Notes: a model not told the origin generated them from the sequence alone. DNA of 64,000 bases from Microbacterium yannicii PS01 (GCF_000304335.1 NZ_CAJF01000001.1:62001-126000); one strand, 5' to 3'; positions 54,549-63,701 are shown, counted from the stretch's first letter. Numbers and translations: made by a program.

Positions 54549-56567
54549 GTGGAACAGCGAACCCGCGCCCGGCCCGCGCGCTCGGGGTTCCGGGCCGACA
54601 TCCAGGGACTGCGTGCCGTCGCGGTCGGCGCAGTGCTGCTCTACCACGCAGGGGTGCCGTTCCTTCCCGGCGGGTACGTCGGAGTCGACGTCTTCTTCGT
54701 GATCTCGGGGTTCCTGATCACCGCGCACCTGCTCGACCAGCTGCAGCGGCACGGACGACTGCGGTTCGGCGAGTTCTACGCACGCCGGGCCCGCCGCATC
54801 CTCCCCGCCTCGTTCGTGGTGCTGATCCTCTCGGTCGTGGCCGCGCTCGTCTGGTATCCGCCGCTGCTCATGCGGGACGTCTGGGCCGGGGCGGTGGCGA
54901 CCGCGCTGTACGTGCCCAACTACTTCTTCGCGGCCACCGACGCGGACTACCTCGCCGAGGCCTCTTCCCCGTCGCTGTTCCAGCACTATTGGTCGCTGGG
55001 TGTGGAGGAGCAGTTCTATCTGCTGTGGCCGGCGCTGCTCGCCCTGGTGTGGGCTCTCGTCCGCACGCGTCGAGCGCTCGTCGTCGTGCTCGCCACGGTC
55101 GTCGTCACCTCCTTCGCCCTCTGTGTCTGGCTCACGTTCCAGTCGCAGCCCTGGGCGTTCTTCTCGCTCGGCACCCGTGCCTGGGAGCTGGGTGTCGGGG
55201 GCCTGGTCGCCGTGCTGCTGCAACACCGGGCGCGCGCCGTGCCGGAGCGATTCGCCGCGCCACTCGGCTGGCTCGGCATGGCGGCGATCGCGGCCTCGGT
55301 CTTCCTGTTCTCCTCCGCCACCCTCTTTCCGGGGGCGGCCGCCGCCCTCCCGGTGCTCGGCACCGCGGCCGTCATCGCTGCGGGCGAGACGGCGAAGGGC
55401 CCGACGCGGATGCTGTCGGTGCGGGCGATGGTCTTCGTGGGCGCCATCTCGTACTCGCTGTACCTGGTCCACTGGCCGGCGCTCGTCCTGCCCGAGGCGG
55501 CGACGCCCGGGCGTCTTCCGCTCTGGGCGACGCTGCTGATCGCCGCGGCCTGCGTGCCGGCGGCGTGGCTGCTGTACCGGTTCGTCGAAGATCCCGTGCG
55601 CACGGCGCCCGTTCTCACACGGGCGCGCGCGCGACTGACGCTGGGCGGCGCCGCCGCCGGCTCGGTGGCCTGCCTGCTCGTGGCGACCGGTGCGTACGCG
55701 CTCGCCGACAACCGGTCGCTCAATGCGCCGCGGGCGGCGTCGCAGACCGTCATCGTCGACTCGCCGCGAGGTACCGACTACGTGCCCGAGAATCTGGACC
55801 CCGAGCTGCGCGAGGCTCGCGAGAGCCTGCCCGAGATCTACGACGACGGGTGCAATCGGGGGACGGGTGCGACCGATGCCGAGGGCTGTCTGTACGGAGA
55901 CGCCGAGGCTCCGCGCATCGTGCTGTTCGGCGATTCGCACGCGGCGCACTGGTTCCCCGCGGTCGAGGCATTCGCGACCGCGTCGGGATACGCCGTCGAG
56001 GTGCACACCAAGAGCTCGTGCCCGGCCGCCGACATCAAGACGCTGCGGCAGGGCAGTCCGTACCCGCAATGCCCGAAGTGGCGCGATGCCGTCGTCGATC
56101 TCGTGAACGAGTCGCAACCGGCGCTGGTGCTGCTGGCCAGCTTCTCGGACGCGGAGCTCGCGCCGGGCGTCGAGGACGATCCGCAGATGTGGGATGCCGC
56201 GCTCGGACGCACCCTCGACGCCCTCGACGTGCCCACCGCGGTGCTGGCGGACACGCCCGACATGCTCGAGGATCCCGCGCCGTGCCTGTCAGCGCACCTG
56301 ACCGACGCCGGGGCGTGCGGGCAGCCGCGGGAGCGCGCGCTGGACGGAGCGGCTCGCGACGCACAGGTCTCGGCGACCGCGAGCCGCGGCATCCCGCTCA
56401 TCGACCTCAACGAGTACCTGTGCGACGAGGATTGGTGCCCGCCCATCATCGGCAACACCCTCGTCTACCGTGACTCGCACCACCTGACCGCCGAGTTCAG
56501 CGCTGATCTGGCCGGGGTGCTGGCCGAGGCGGCGCTGCCCCTGCTCGCCGAGAGGTCTGCGCCCTGA
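54549..56567 (+). CDS. OafA/YrhL-type acyltransferase with SGNH domain
   Basis: A 672-residue membrane O-acyltransferase. The N-terminal acyltransferase-3 domain (about residues 15-380, ten spans) begins RADIQGLRAVAVGAVLLYHAG and has FFVISGFLITAHLL and HYWSLGVEEQFYLLWP. The C-terminal extracellular SGNH domain has the Ser in VLFGDSHAAHWFP and the Asp-His in YRDSHHLTAEFS. It should acetylate peptidoglycan, teichoic-type or other surface glycans. GTG start. Neighbours are also envelope genes. Confidence 0.92.
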   Translation: MEQRTRARPARSGFRADIQGLRAVAVGAVLLYHAGVPFLPGGYVGVDVFFVISGFLITAHLLDQLQRHGRLRFGEFYARRARRILPASFVVLILSVVAALVWYPPLLMRDVWAGAVATALYVPNYFFAATDADYLAEASSPSLFQHYWSLGVEEQFYLLWPALLALVWALVRTRRALVVVLATVVVTSFALCVWLTFQSQPWAFFSLGTRAWELGVGGLVAVLLQHRARAVPERFAAPLGWLGMAAIAASVFLFSSATLFPGAAAALPVLGTAAVIAAGETAKGPTRMLSVRAMVFVGAISYSLYLVHWPALVLPEAATPGRLPLWATLLIAAACVPAAWLLYRFVEDPVRTAPVLTRARARLTLGGAAAGSVACLLVATGAYALADNRSLNAPRAASQTVIVDSPRGTDYVPENLDPELREARESLPEIYDDGCNRGTGATDAEGCLYGDAEAPRIVLFGDSHAAHWFPAVEAFATASGYAVEVHTKSSCPAADIKTLRQGSPYPQCPKWRDAVVDLVNESQPALVLLASFSDAELAPGVEDDPQMWDAALGRTLDALDVPTAVLADTPDMLEDPAPCLSAHLTDAGACGQPRERALDGAARDAQVSATASRGIPLIDLNEYLCDEDWCPPIIGNTLVYRDSHHLTAEFSADLAGVLAEAALPLLAERSAP

Positions 56568-56648
56568 CGGGAACGGATACGCTCCCGCAACATCGCGTCG
56601 CGTGGACTGGTGCTGCCGGTCCACCCGAGTTCCGGCGGAAAGGCCGGC

Positions 56649-57113
56649 ATGACCGACATCACCACGACGCGTCGCAGCGGCATCCGTGTCTTCGCAGCGA
56701 CCGTCGTCCTCGCCGTCGTAGCGGGGCTCACCCTCGCACCGCCCTCGATCGCCGCGCCCGCCCGCCGCGTCTTCATCCAGTCGATGGTGACCCTCGCCGA
56801 GCCCCTCGTGCTGTGGATCCCGGGCGGGCTCACCGAGCGGGTGCTCAACACGCTGTTGTTCGTGCCGCTCGGCGCCACCGTCGCTCTGCTCCTGACACGG
56901 CGCCTGTGGTGGGTCGCGAGCCTCTCCGGTCTCGCGCTGTCGGCCACGGTCGAGTTCGCGCAGGCGTCGATCCCCGGGCGGGTTCCCGATGCCGCCGACG
57001 TGCTGTGGAACACCGTCGGCGCCGTGATCGGCGTGGCGGTCGTCGCGGCGCCGCGGCAGATCGCCGCCGTCATGCGGCGCAGACGTCAGCGCGGAAGGGC
57101 GACGCGCACGTGA
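56649..57113 (+). CDS. VanZ-like membrane protein
   Basis: A 154-residue protein starting at ATG 56649 with GGAAAGG upstream. About four membrane spans and the VanZ-family pattern LVLWIPGGLTERVLNTLLFVP (split LVLWIPGG and NTLLFVPLG), ATVEFAQASIPGRVPDAADVLWNTVGA. VanZ of enterococci gives low-level teicoplanin resistance, while most chromosomal relatives have unknown roles. Its end overlaps the convergent kinase gene by 28 bases. Confidence 0.87.
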   Translation: MTDITTTRRSGIRVFAATVVLAVVAGLTLAPPSIAAPARRVFIQSMVTLAEPLVLWIPGGLTERVLNTLLFVPLGATVALLLTRRLWWVASLSGLALSATVEFAQASIPGRVPDAADVLWNTVGAVIGVAVVAAPRQIAAVMRRRRQRGRATRT

Positions 57114-58192
57114 AACCCGCCCTCGGGCATGCCGTTCACCGTCAGCGTCCCGCCGTGCACGCGCACGATCGACGCGACGATCGCGAGGCCGAGCCCCGCG
57201 CCGTCGCCGGCGCCACGGGTTCGACCCTCACCACGCACGAACGGCTCGGTGAGGGTCGCCACGGCCGGAGGGTCGATCACCGGGCCGCTGTTCTCGACGA
57301 TCAGCTCGACCGGCGACGAGTTCCACACGGCGACCCTCACCCAGCCGCCATCCCCGGGCGAGCGAGAGCTGTTGTGGACGACCGCGTTGCGCATGAGGTT
57401 CGCGGCGAGCTGAGCGAGCAGGGTCGGGTCGCCGCTGACGACGGCGGGAGCGAACGAGGTGTCGAAACGGATGCCGCGTGCCGAGGCATCCGCTCGCTCT
57501 GCGGCGATCGCCTCCGCGACGATCGCCGTCAGATCCACCCGCCTCTTCTCGACGGCGCCGCCGTCGCGTCCGGCCCGCGACAGCGCGAGGAGGGCTTCGG
57601 TCGTCGCGATCGCCCGGTCGTTCGTCGTGGCGATGCGCTGCAGCACGACATCGACGTCGCGACCCTCGGCGTCTGCCTGCGCCACCTCTACCATCGTGCG
57701 GATGATCGCGTGCGGCGTGCGCAGCTCATGCGAGGCGTTCGCGGCGAAGCGACGCTCCTCATCGATCGTGTGCTCGACGCGGTCGAGCATCGCGTCGAGG
57801 GCGTCGGCCAGATCGGTCAGCTCCGTGCGTGGCCCCGGCAGTGCGACCCGATGGCCGAAGTGGCCGTCACGGGCGTGCGCCGCGGCATCCGTGATCCGGC
57901 CCAACGGGCGCAGCACGAGCCCCGCGAGCAGCCAGCCGCCCACGAGACCGAAGATGACCAGCGCCGCCATCGCCCAGGACGCGTAGCGGACGAAGACCTC
58001 GATGAGGTCGCTGCGGTTCGGGGCCCAGCCGCCGTCGGCGACGAAGATCGCCCCGGTCGGCACGAAGCGCAGGAGAAGGAACCCCACGACGAACAGCGCG
58101 ATGCCCGCGACGACGAGGAACCCGGCGTAGCTCAGGGCGAGCTTGACGCGGACGGAGATCCCCGGCGGGCGCTCGCCGGTGCGGTCGGTCAC
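57086..58192 (-). CDS. Membrane sensor histidine kinase, OmpR-partner type
   Basis: A 368-residue kinase starting at the GTG 58190-58192, overlapping the regulator stop as GTGA. Two membrane spans (near 18-40 and 65-90) enclose a short sensor loop. Then come a HAMP domain, the phosphoacceptor ASHELRTPHAII, N box LMRNAVVHN, G1-like ENSGPVIDP and G2 GAGLGLAIVASI. It resembles VanS-type kinases in plan. Its C-terminal end overlaps vanZ on the other strand. Confidence 0.92.
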   Translation of the reverse strand: MTDRTGERPPGISVRVKLALSYAGFLVVAGIALFVVGFLLLRFVPTGAIFVADGGWAPNRSDLIEVFVRYASWAMAALVIFGLVGGWLLAGLVLRPLGRITDAAAHARDGHFGHRVALPGPRTELTDLADALDAMLDRVEHTIDEERRFAANASHELRTPHAIIRTMVEVAQADAEGRDVDVVLQRIATTNDRAIATTEALLALSRAGRDGGAVEKRRVDLTAIVAEAIAAERADASARGIRFDTSFAPAVVSGDPTLLAQLAANLMRNAVVHNSSRSPGDGGWVRVAVWNSSPVELIVENSGPVIDPPAVATLTEPFVRGEGRTRGAGDGAGLGLAIVASIVRVHGGTLTVNGMPEGGFHVRVALPR

Positions 58193-58848
58193 GTGCTGAT
58201 CCGGTAGCCGACGCCCGGCACCGTCTCGATGACCCACGGCTCGCCGAGCCGCTTGCGCAGCGTCGAGATCGTGATCCGGACCGCATTGGTGAACGGGTCG
58301 GCGTTCTCGTCCCAAGCGCGTTCGAGCAGGTCTTCGGCGCTGACCACGCCGCCGCTCGCCGCCATGAGCACATCCAGCACCGCGAACTGCTTGCGTGTGA
58401 GCGCGATGTAGCGGCCCTCGCGATAGACCTCCCGCCGGAACCGATCCAGTCGCACACCGGCGACATCGATGACCGGCGGAGTGCCGGTCGCGGGCCGCCG
58501 ACCGAGAGCGCGCAGCCGCAGCACCAGCTCCCGGAGGGCGAACGGCTTGGTGAGGTAGTCGTCGGCCCCGCTCTCGAAGCCGGACGCCTTGTCATCGAGG
58601 CGGTCTGCCGCGGTCAGCATCAGGATGCGCGGGCTCTCGATCCTGCCGGCGAGCTGCCGGGCGATGTCGTCGCCGTTCGGCCCGGGGATGTCGCGATCGA
58701 GCACGACGACGTCGTATGCGTTGACGGCGAGCTGTTCGAGCGCCGAATCGCCGTCACCTGCGATGTCCGCGGCGATCGCCTCGAGGCGCAGCCCGTCGCG
58801 GATCGCCTCGGCGAGGTAGAGCTCGTCCTCGACGATCAGCACGCGCAT
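58189..58848 (-). CDS. OmpR/PhoB-family response regulator
   Basis: A 219-residue regulator. Receiver domain with the acidic pair VEDELY, the phosphoacceptor Asp in VVVLDRDIPG, Thr in LMLTAA and Lys in YLTKPFALREL. The winged-helix output domain has YIALTRKQFAVLDVLM and TVPGVGYRI. First gene of the regulator-kinase pair, divergent from the VanY-like gene. Confidence 0.94.
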   Translation of the reverse strand: MRVLIVEDELYLAEAIRDGLRLEAIAADIAGDGDSALEQLAVNAYDVVVLDRDIPGPNGDDIARQLAGRIESPRILMLTAADRLDDKASGFESGADDYLTKPFALRELVLRLRALGRRPATGTPPVIDVAGVRLDRFRREVYREGRYIALTRKQFAVLDVLMAASGGVVSAEDLLERAWDENADPFTNAVRITISTLRKRLGEPWVIETVPGVGYRIST

Positions 58849-58869
58849 GCGCCCAGCCTAGGTCGCAGG

Positions 58870-58888
58870 GCATATCGCGGACATATGC
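58870..58888. promoter_or_regulatory. Inverted repeat between response regulator and vanY-like genes
   Basis: GCATAT (58870-58875) and ATATGC (58883-58888) form a perfect repeat with a seven-base spacer, in the only AT-rich patch between two divergent genes. It is a candidate site for the OmpR-type regulator. Confidence 0.45.
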
Positions 58889-58935
58889 GATTGCGCGTAC
58901 GCCGTGGCAACGCGGGCGCCCCTGGACTGGGTGTC

Positions 58936-59541
58936 ATGCAGCAATCCGTTCTCGAGCCCACCGTGTTCGTCCGTCCGCCCTCACGCATCCGCCAGCTCAC
59001 ATTCGTCGGCCTGGGGCTGTGTGTGGCTGCGCTGCTGGCAGGGTTCGCGACCGTGCTCGTACAACTGCACATGCCCGGCATCGGCGCGCCGTTCCTGCCG
59101 ACCGCGAAAGAGGGTCACATCGCCGAGGGCACCGTCGTCACCCTCGCCGATGCCGATGTGCCGGCGATCGCCCAGCTGGAGCCGGCATTGCTCGACGCCC
59201 TGCGTCGCGCCGAGACGGAGGCGGTCGCCGCCGGCGCTCCCGGATTCCAGATCACGAGCGGCTGGCGGAGCGAGAGCTATCAGCGCTGGCTGTTCGACGA
59301 TGCCGTCGAGCACTACGCCAGCGAGGAGATCGCTCGGCGGTTCGTCGCCACGCCCGAGGCCTCCAGCCACGTGACCGGGGACGCGGTCGACATCGTTCCT
59401 CTCGACGCTCAGCTGTGGCTGATCGAGCACGGGGCCCGGTACGGCCTGTGCCAGATCTACGCGAACGAGCGGTGGCACTTCGAGCTCGCGACCTCGCCGG
59501 GCGGGACATGCCCCGAGATGAAAGCGGACGCTGCGGGCTGA
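58936..59541 (+). CDS. VanY-like D,D-carboxypeptidase (M15 family)
   Basis: Membrane-anchored zinc peptidase that would trim the terminal D-alanine of peptidoglycan stems. One N-terminal span (about 22-42: LTFVGLGLCVAALLAGFAT). The catalytic domain has ITSGWRSESYQRWLF, the zinc motif SSHVTGDAVDI (SxHxxxxAxD) and WHFELAT. I chose the ATG at 58936 because its product begins shortly before the span; an in-frame ATG at 58885 is possible. It is divergent from the two-component genes, which may regulate it. Confidence 0.87.
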   Translation: MQQSVLEPTVFVRPPSRIRQLTFVGLGLCVAALLAGFATVLVQLHMPGIGAPFLPTAKEGHIAEGTVVTLADADVPAIAQLEPALLDALRRAETEAVAAGAPGFQITSGWRSESYQRWLFDDAVEHYASEEIARRFVATPEASSHVTGDAVDIVPLDAQLWLIEHGARYGLCQIYANERWHFELATSPGGTCPEMKADAAG

Positions 59542-59625
59542 CGATGGGGAGTGGGGCCGCGTAGCACTGCCCCGCACTCTGTCAAGCCCGCTCGCGACCC
59601 TCGTCCGCGACGGCAGTCTGGTGGC

Positions 59626-59802
59626 ATGAACACCGATGCAGACGGCCGTCGCGAGCGCGGCGACGAGAACGACGCGCTCGCCGGCGGGGATTTCACCGAC
59701 GAGCTCACCGACGGCCAGCTCGAGGCGGATGACGAGAGCGGCAGCACGGACGGCACCGATGACGCGGCGACGGCAGGGGAGTCGGAGACCCGCGAATCAT
59801 GA
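59626..59802 (+). CDS. Small acidic protein coupled to recQ
   Basis: A 58-residue product rich in Asp, Glu, Gly, Ser and Thr (TDELTDGQLEADDESGS), without hydrophobic stretches and thus probably disordered. Its TGA overlaps the recQ ATG (ATGA), which argues that it is translated. No clear Shine-Dalgarno. Function unknown; acidic peptides of this kind may only serve translational coupling. Confidence 0.5.
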   Translation: MNTDADGRRERGDENDALAGGDFTDELTDGQLEADDESGSTDGTDDAATAGESETRES

Positions 59803-61478
59803 CGGGTGCCGCGGCATCCGTCCGGGAAGCGGAATCCGAGGCAGCCGGCGTCTCTCGAGACGAGATCCGGCGGGTGGCCCGGGAATCGTTCGGACTCGAG
59901 CGATTGCACGACGACCAGCTCGACGCCATCGAGGCGGCCGTGAGGGGCCGGGATGTGCTCGTGGTGCGAGCGACGGGATGGGGCAAGTCAGCCGTGTACC
60001 AGGTCGCCGCCGCTCTGCGGGAGGGGATCACGGTGGTGGTCTCGCCGCTGATCGCCTTGCAGGAGGACCAGCTCGCCGGTCTGAGCGACACCCCGCACGC
60101 TCCGCGGGCCGTCGCGCTCAACTCGCTGCGTGGCGCGCGCCTCAGGGCGGACGCGTGGCGGCGGCTGCGTGAGGGTGAGGCCGCGATCGTCCTGCTCGCG
60201 CCCGAGCAGCTCGCGAAGGAAGACGTGCGGGACGAGCTCGCCCGCCTCGAAGTGTCGATGCTGGTCGTCGACGAAGCGCACTGCATCGCGTCGTGGGGTC
60301 ACGACTTCCGTCCGGACTACCTCGGCATCGGCGCCGTTGCTGAGCGACTCGGTCGCCCGCCCATCGTGGCCCTGACGGCGACAGCGTCGACGCCCGTCGG
60401 CGAAGAGATCATCGAGCGTCTGCATCTGCGCGAGCCTGCGGTGTTCCTCGGCGACGTCGACCGCCCCGAGATCCGACTCGATGTGCGCCGCCACACCGAG
60501 GACCGCGACAAGCGCGCCGCCGTGCTCGAGGAGGTCTCGACGCTTCCGCGTCCGGGCCTGCTGTATGTCGCGACCCGGCGGGCGACTGAGGAGTACGCGG
60601 GCGAACTGGCCGAGCGAGGCCTCCGAACGGCCGCCTATCACGGCGCCCTCTCCGCCTCGCACCGCCGGCGGGTCCACGAGGCGTTCGCCGCCGACGAGGT
60701 CGATGTCGTCGTGGCGACTGCGGCCTTCGGCATGGGTATCGACAAAGCCAACGTGCGCTTCGTGGTGCACGCCGATACCCCGGACTCGATCGACGGCTAC
60801 TACCAGGAGCTCGGACGGGCCGGCCGGGACGGCGAGTCTGCGCAGGCGACGTTGCACTATCGCCCCGAGGATCTCGGGCTGCGCAGGTACTTCGCGGCGC
60901 GGCATTCTGATCCCTCGGAGATGGGTGCCCTCTTCAACGCCCTGCGCGACGGCCATGTGCGGCGCGCGGCGTTGGCGGAGGCATCGGGGCTCTCTCCTCG
61001 ACGGGTGGCCGCGCTGCTCACTCTCTTCGTCGACACCGGATCTGTGGTCATCGGGCGGTCGGGAGCGCGTCTGCGGCGGAACGCCGACAGGGCCGACGCT
61101 GTCGCCGCTGCGATCGGACGCGTCGAGGATCGGCAGCGGATCGACGAGTCGCGCATCGACATGCTGCGCGAGTACGCCGAGACGCGCCGCTGCCGGCGCC
61201 AGGTGCTGCTCGGATACTTCGGTCAGCAGCTCGGCGAGCCGTGCGGCAACTGCGACACATGCGACCACGGTGCTGCCACAGCGGCCGCTGATGACTCGCG
61301 TGCAGTCGAGAGAGGTTTCGGCGTCGACGATCGCGTGCGACATGTCGAATGGGGCGATGGCACCGTCGTGTCGGCGGAAGACGACCGCATCAAGGTCTTC
61401 TTCGAGAGCGAGGGCTACAAGGTGCTGTCGCTCCACGCCGTCGCCGAGAACGACCTGCTCGAACGTCGGGCAGGGTGA
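59799..61478 (+). CDS. recQ: RecQ-family ATP-dependent DNA helicase
   Basis: A 559-residue superfamily 2 helicase for DNA repair and recombination. Walker A GWGKSAVYQ, DEAH box VVDEAHCIASWGHDFRPDYL, motif III LTATAST, motif VI region FGMGIDKANVRFVVH and QELGRAGRDG. The RecQ zinc-binding cysteines are in CRRQVLLGYFG and PCGNCDTC. In place of an HRDC domain the tail (about 510-559: VDDRVRHVEWGDGTVVSAEDD, KVLSLHAV) resembles the small DUF3553-like beta domain. It overlaps the acidic ORF by four bases. Confidence 0.9.
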   Translation: MTGAAASVREAESEAAGVSRDEIRRVARESFGLERLHDDQLDAIEAAVRGRDVLVVRATGWGKSAVYQVAAALREGITVVVSPLIALQEDQLAGLSDTPHAPRAVALNSLRGARLRADAWRRLREGEAAIVLLAPEQLAKEDVRDELARLEVSMLVVDEAHCIASWGHDFRPDYLGIGAVAERLGRPPIVALTATASTPVGEEIIERLHLREPAVFLGDVDRPEIRLDVRRHTEDRDKRAAVLEEVSTLPRPGLLYVATRRATEEYAGELAERGLRTAAYHGALSASHRRRVHEAFAADEVDVVVATAAFGMGIDKANVRFVVHADTPDSIDGYYQELGRAGRDGESAQATLHYRPEDLGLRRYFAARHSDPSEMGALFNALRDGHVRRAALAEASGLSPRRVAALLTLFVDTGSVVIGRSGARLRRNADRADAVAAAIGRVEDRQRIDESRIDMLREYAETRRCRRQVLLGYFGQQLGEPCGNCDTCDHGAATAAADDSRAVERGFGVDDRVRHVEWGDGTVVSAEDDRIKVFFESEGYKVLSLHAVAENDLLERRAG

Positions 61479-61531
61479 CCCGCCCGTGATCTCACCTGGC
61501 AGGTCATGAACACTCGAGAAGGAGATAAGCA

Positions 61532-62422
61532 ATGAAGCAGCGCACTCTGGCTGGACGACAGGTCTCGGCGATCGGCCTCGGCGCCATGCCGCTGTCGATG
61601 AACAACGATAAGAAGTACCCCTCGTTCGAGGATGCCGTGGCCACCGTGCACGCGGCGCTGGACGCCGGCGTCACCCTTATCGACACCGCCGACATCTACG
61701 CCCCGGACGGCGAGGAGATGGGCCACAACGAACGGATCGTCGCCGAGGCGCTCCGCAGGTGGGACGGGGACGCGTCGAGCATCTTCGTCGCGACGAAGGG
61801 CGGCATCACCCTCGGCGAGGACGGCTCCAAGGGACGCGACGGGTCGCACGCGTATCTGCGCTCCGCCGTCGAGCGATCCGTCGAGATCTTCGGAGTCGAC
61901 CACATCGAGCTGTACCAGTACCACCGTCCAGACCGCACCCGGGTGTACGCCGACGTCATGAGGGGCTTGAAGTCGCTGCAGGATGACGGCCTCGTCCGCG
62001 CGATCGGCATCTCGAACGCGAGCGTCGAGGAGATCCAGATCGCCCTCGACGTTCTCGGCGAGGGCAACCTCGCCAGCGTGCAGAACGAGTTCTCGCCGAA
62101 GCATCCGGGAAGCATCGACGAACTGCGGTTCTGCGCCGACCACGACATCGCTTTCCTGCCGTGGAGCCCGCTCGGCGGCACGGGCGGGGGCGCCAGCAGC
62201 GTCGGCGACCGGTTCTCGGTCTTCCGCGAGGTCGGCGAGGCGCACGGCGTCAGCCCGCAGCAGGCCGTGCTCGCGTGGGAGCTCGCGCTGGACCCGCACG
62301 TCATCCCCATCCCCGGTGCGCGGCGCGCGGCATCCATCACCGACTCGGCCAAGGCCGCCGACCTCGCGCTCACCACTGACGAGGTGACCCGTCTGTCGGA
62401 GTCGGTCGGGATCTTCGACTGA
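61532..62422 (+). CDS. Aldo/keto reductase
   Basis: A 296-residue NADPH-dependent reductase with the (beta/alpha)8 fold. The catalytic tetrad is Asp in LIDTADIYAP, Tyr in the same motif, Lys in FVATKGG and His in LYQYHRPD. The cofactor end is VIPIPGARRAASI. GAAGGAGA precedes the ATG. Substrate unknown. It stands alone, and a short 7-bp hairpin (62430-62445) follows the stop. Confidence 0.93.
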   Translation: MKQRTLAGRQVSAIGLGAMPLSMNNDKKYPSFEDAVATVHAALDAGVTLIDTADIYAPDGEEMGHNERIVAEALRRWDGDASSIFVATKGGITLGEDGSKGRDGSHAYLRSAVERSVEIFGVDHIELYQYHRPDRTRVYADVMRGLKSLQDDGLVRAIGISNASVEEIQIALDVLGEGNLASVQNEFSPKHPGSIDELRFCADHDIAFLPWSPLGGTGGGASSVGDRFSVFREVGEAHGVSPQQAVLAWELALDPHVIPIPGARRAASITDSAKAADLALTTDEVTRLSESVGIFD

Positions 62423-62744
62423 CCTCGGCCTCCGCTCAAGCGGAGCCGCTCCCCGCACGGGCACGATGATCCATGTCACGGTTGCGCATTCCGCCTTCGA
62501 CGTGCCACGAGCGTGAGCTGCGGCATCCGCGCCGGTCTGTGCGCCCAGCTGATGGCTACAGGACTGCGCTCACTCCTGGCAGCGGGTGTCTCTTTCGACT
62601 GAGGGGCGTGCGCCGACCACTGCTCGGGCGGCGGCGACCGGTCTCGATAGACCGTCGGCGTGACGGCGAACGTCGGCTCCACTCCCTGTCGAGGCAGTCT
62701 CGACGGCGCGGCGAAAAGATCGCCGTTGACCGCCCATGTCTACT
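62423..62744. other. Intergenic stretch without a convincing gene
   Basis: These 322 bases hold the weak terminator CTCCGCT-CA-AGCGGAG (62430-62445), the perfect small repeats CGGTCT-N4-AGACCG (62639-62654) and GTCGAG-N5-CTCGAC (62688-62704), and only short open frames without protein character. The TCTCGATAGACC words look like remains of the palindromic repeats common in this group. The two flanking genes converge here. Confidence 0.6.
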
Positions 62745-63464
62745 TCACTTCTCGAAGCCCGCGCCGAAGCGGGCGGCCGACTTCTCGATGTGCCGGCGCA
62801 TCGCGTAGGCCGCGGCATCGGGGTCCCGTGCCGAAATGGCGTCGAGGATCCGACGGTGCTCGTCGAGGGCTTCCGCTGTGATGGCGGAGGTGCTGCGCAG
62901 CCGGAAGAGGTGAACGTGCGGGTGCAGCCTCGCCAGGGAGTCGCGGATGTACCCGTTCTGGCTTCCAGCGGCGATGCCGTCGTGCAGCTGCGCGTCGATC
63001 TCCGAGAAGCGGGCGTACGAGGCGATGTCCGACCCACGCTGCGCGTGCAGCGACTGCATGGCCGCTTCGAGCCTGATGAGTTCCGCGACCGCCTCCGGCG
63101 TCATGCGCTCGGCGGCGCGGCGGGCTGCCGCGGGCTCCAGGAGAAGTCGGATCTCGACCATGTCCTCGAACTGCTCGCGGCCGATCTTGGGCGCGACGCG
63201 ATAGCCGGCCAGATGGTTGCGGACGACGATGCCCTCCGCATCCAGCCGATGCAGTGCCTCTCGGATCGGGGTCTGGGACACGCCGAAGTCGCGGGCAAGG
63301 GTGTCGATCGTCAGGCGATCCCCGGGGCCCAGATCCGACGTGAGGATTCGTGACAGAATCGCACCATAGATCTCGGTGCCCAGCGGCGTCCGCCCTGACC
63401 CGTCCCGCACGCGCGCTGCGTCACTCTTCTCCACGCTTGTCTCCGCGTGCGAATCCGTGGACAT
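62745..63464 (-). CDS. GntR-family regulator with FCD effector domain
   Basis: A 239-residue regulator from the ATG 63462-63464, which has AGAGGAGG upstream; the longer open frame is not protein-like. The winged helix-turn-helix (about residues 28-95) reads ILTSDLGPGDRLTIDTLARDF, GVSQTPIREALHRLDAEGIV. The all-helical FCD domain has the metal/ligand pattern FSEIDAQLHDGIAAGS and EHRRILDAISARD. It is divergent from the dehydrogenase gene at the window edge and probably represses it in response to its substrate. Confidence 0.93.
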   Translation of the reverse strand: MSTDSHAETSVEKSDAARVRDGSGRTPLGTEIYGAILSRILTSDLGPGDRLTIDTLARDFGVSQTPIREALHRLDAEGIVVRNHLAGYRVAPKIGREQFEDMVEIRLLLEPAAARRAAERMTPEAVAELIRLEAAMQSLHAQRGSDIASYARFSEIDAQLHDGIAAGSQNGYIRDSLARLHPHVHLFRLRSTSAITAEALDEHRRILDAISARDPDAAAYAMRRHIEKSAARFGAGFEK

Positions 63465-63487
63465 CGTCCTCCTCTTTGAGGCTTGAT

Positions 63488-63502
63488 CATATCGGATCGT
63501 AT
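63488..63502. promoter_or_regulatory. Possible GntR site before its own gene
   Basis: The 8-mer TATCGGAT (63490-63497) followed by CGTAT matches the core of the site at 63689-63701. The imperfect symmetry suggests a weaker autoregulatory operator. Confidence 0.4.
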
Positions 63503-63688
63503 TAGCCCTCTGCCCCAGTCTGCCGCACTTCGGCATCGCTTTCCACTCCTCATCGCTGATCCGCGCCACCTGCGTCATTACAGGGAGTTCGGACCGCGCG
63601 ATCGGCGCGCGACAAGCACTGGAGTTTCGAAACCCCGGACTGTGGTTGACAGCCCGAGGGGCCGCAGTTAGCGTGAATCGGGCAAGAT

Positions 63689-63701
63689 CGTATCGGATAC
63701 G
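63689..63701 (+). promoter_or_regulatory. Likely GntR operator before the iron dehydrogenase gene
   Basis: CGTATC-G-GATACG is a perfect 13-base palindrome ending about 21 bases before the dehydrogenase ATG. It is of the size and symmetry used by GntR/FCD proteins, and its TATCGGAT core recurs near the gntR start. Confidence 0.6.

Noticed and set aside
53580-56117. 845-codon open frame on the minus strand across the SDR and acyltransferase genes
   Set aside because: Low-complexity composition and full overlap with two well-supported genes.
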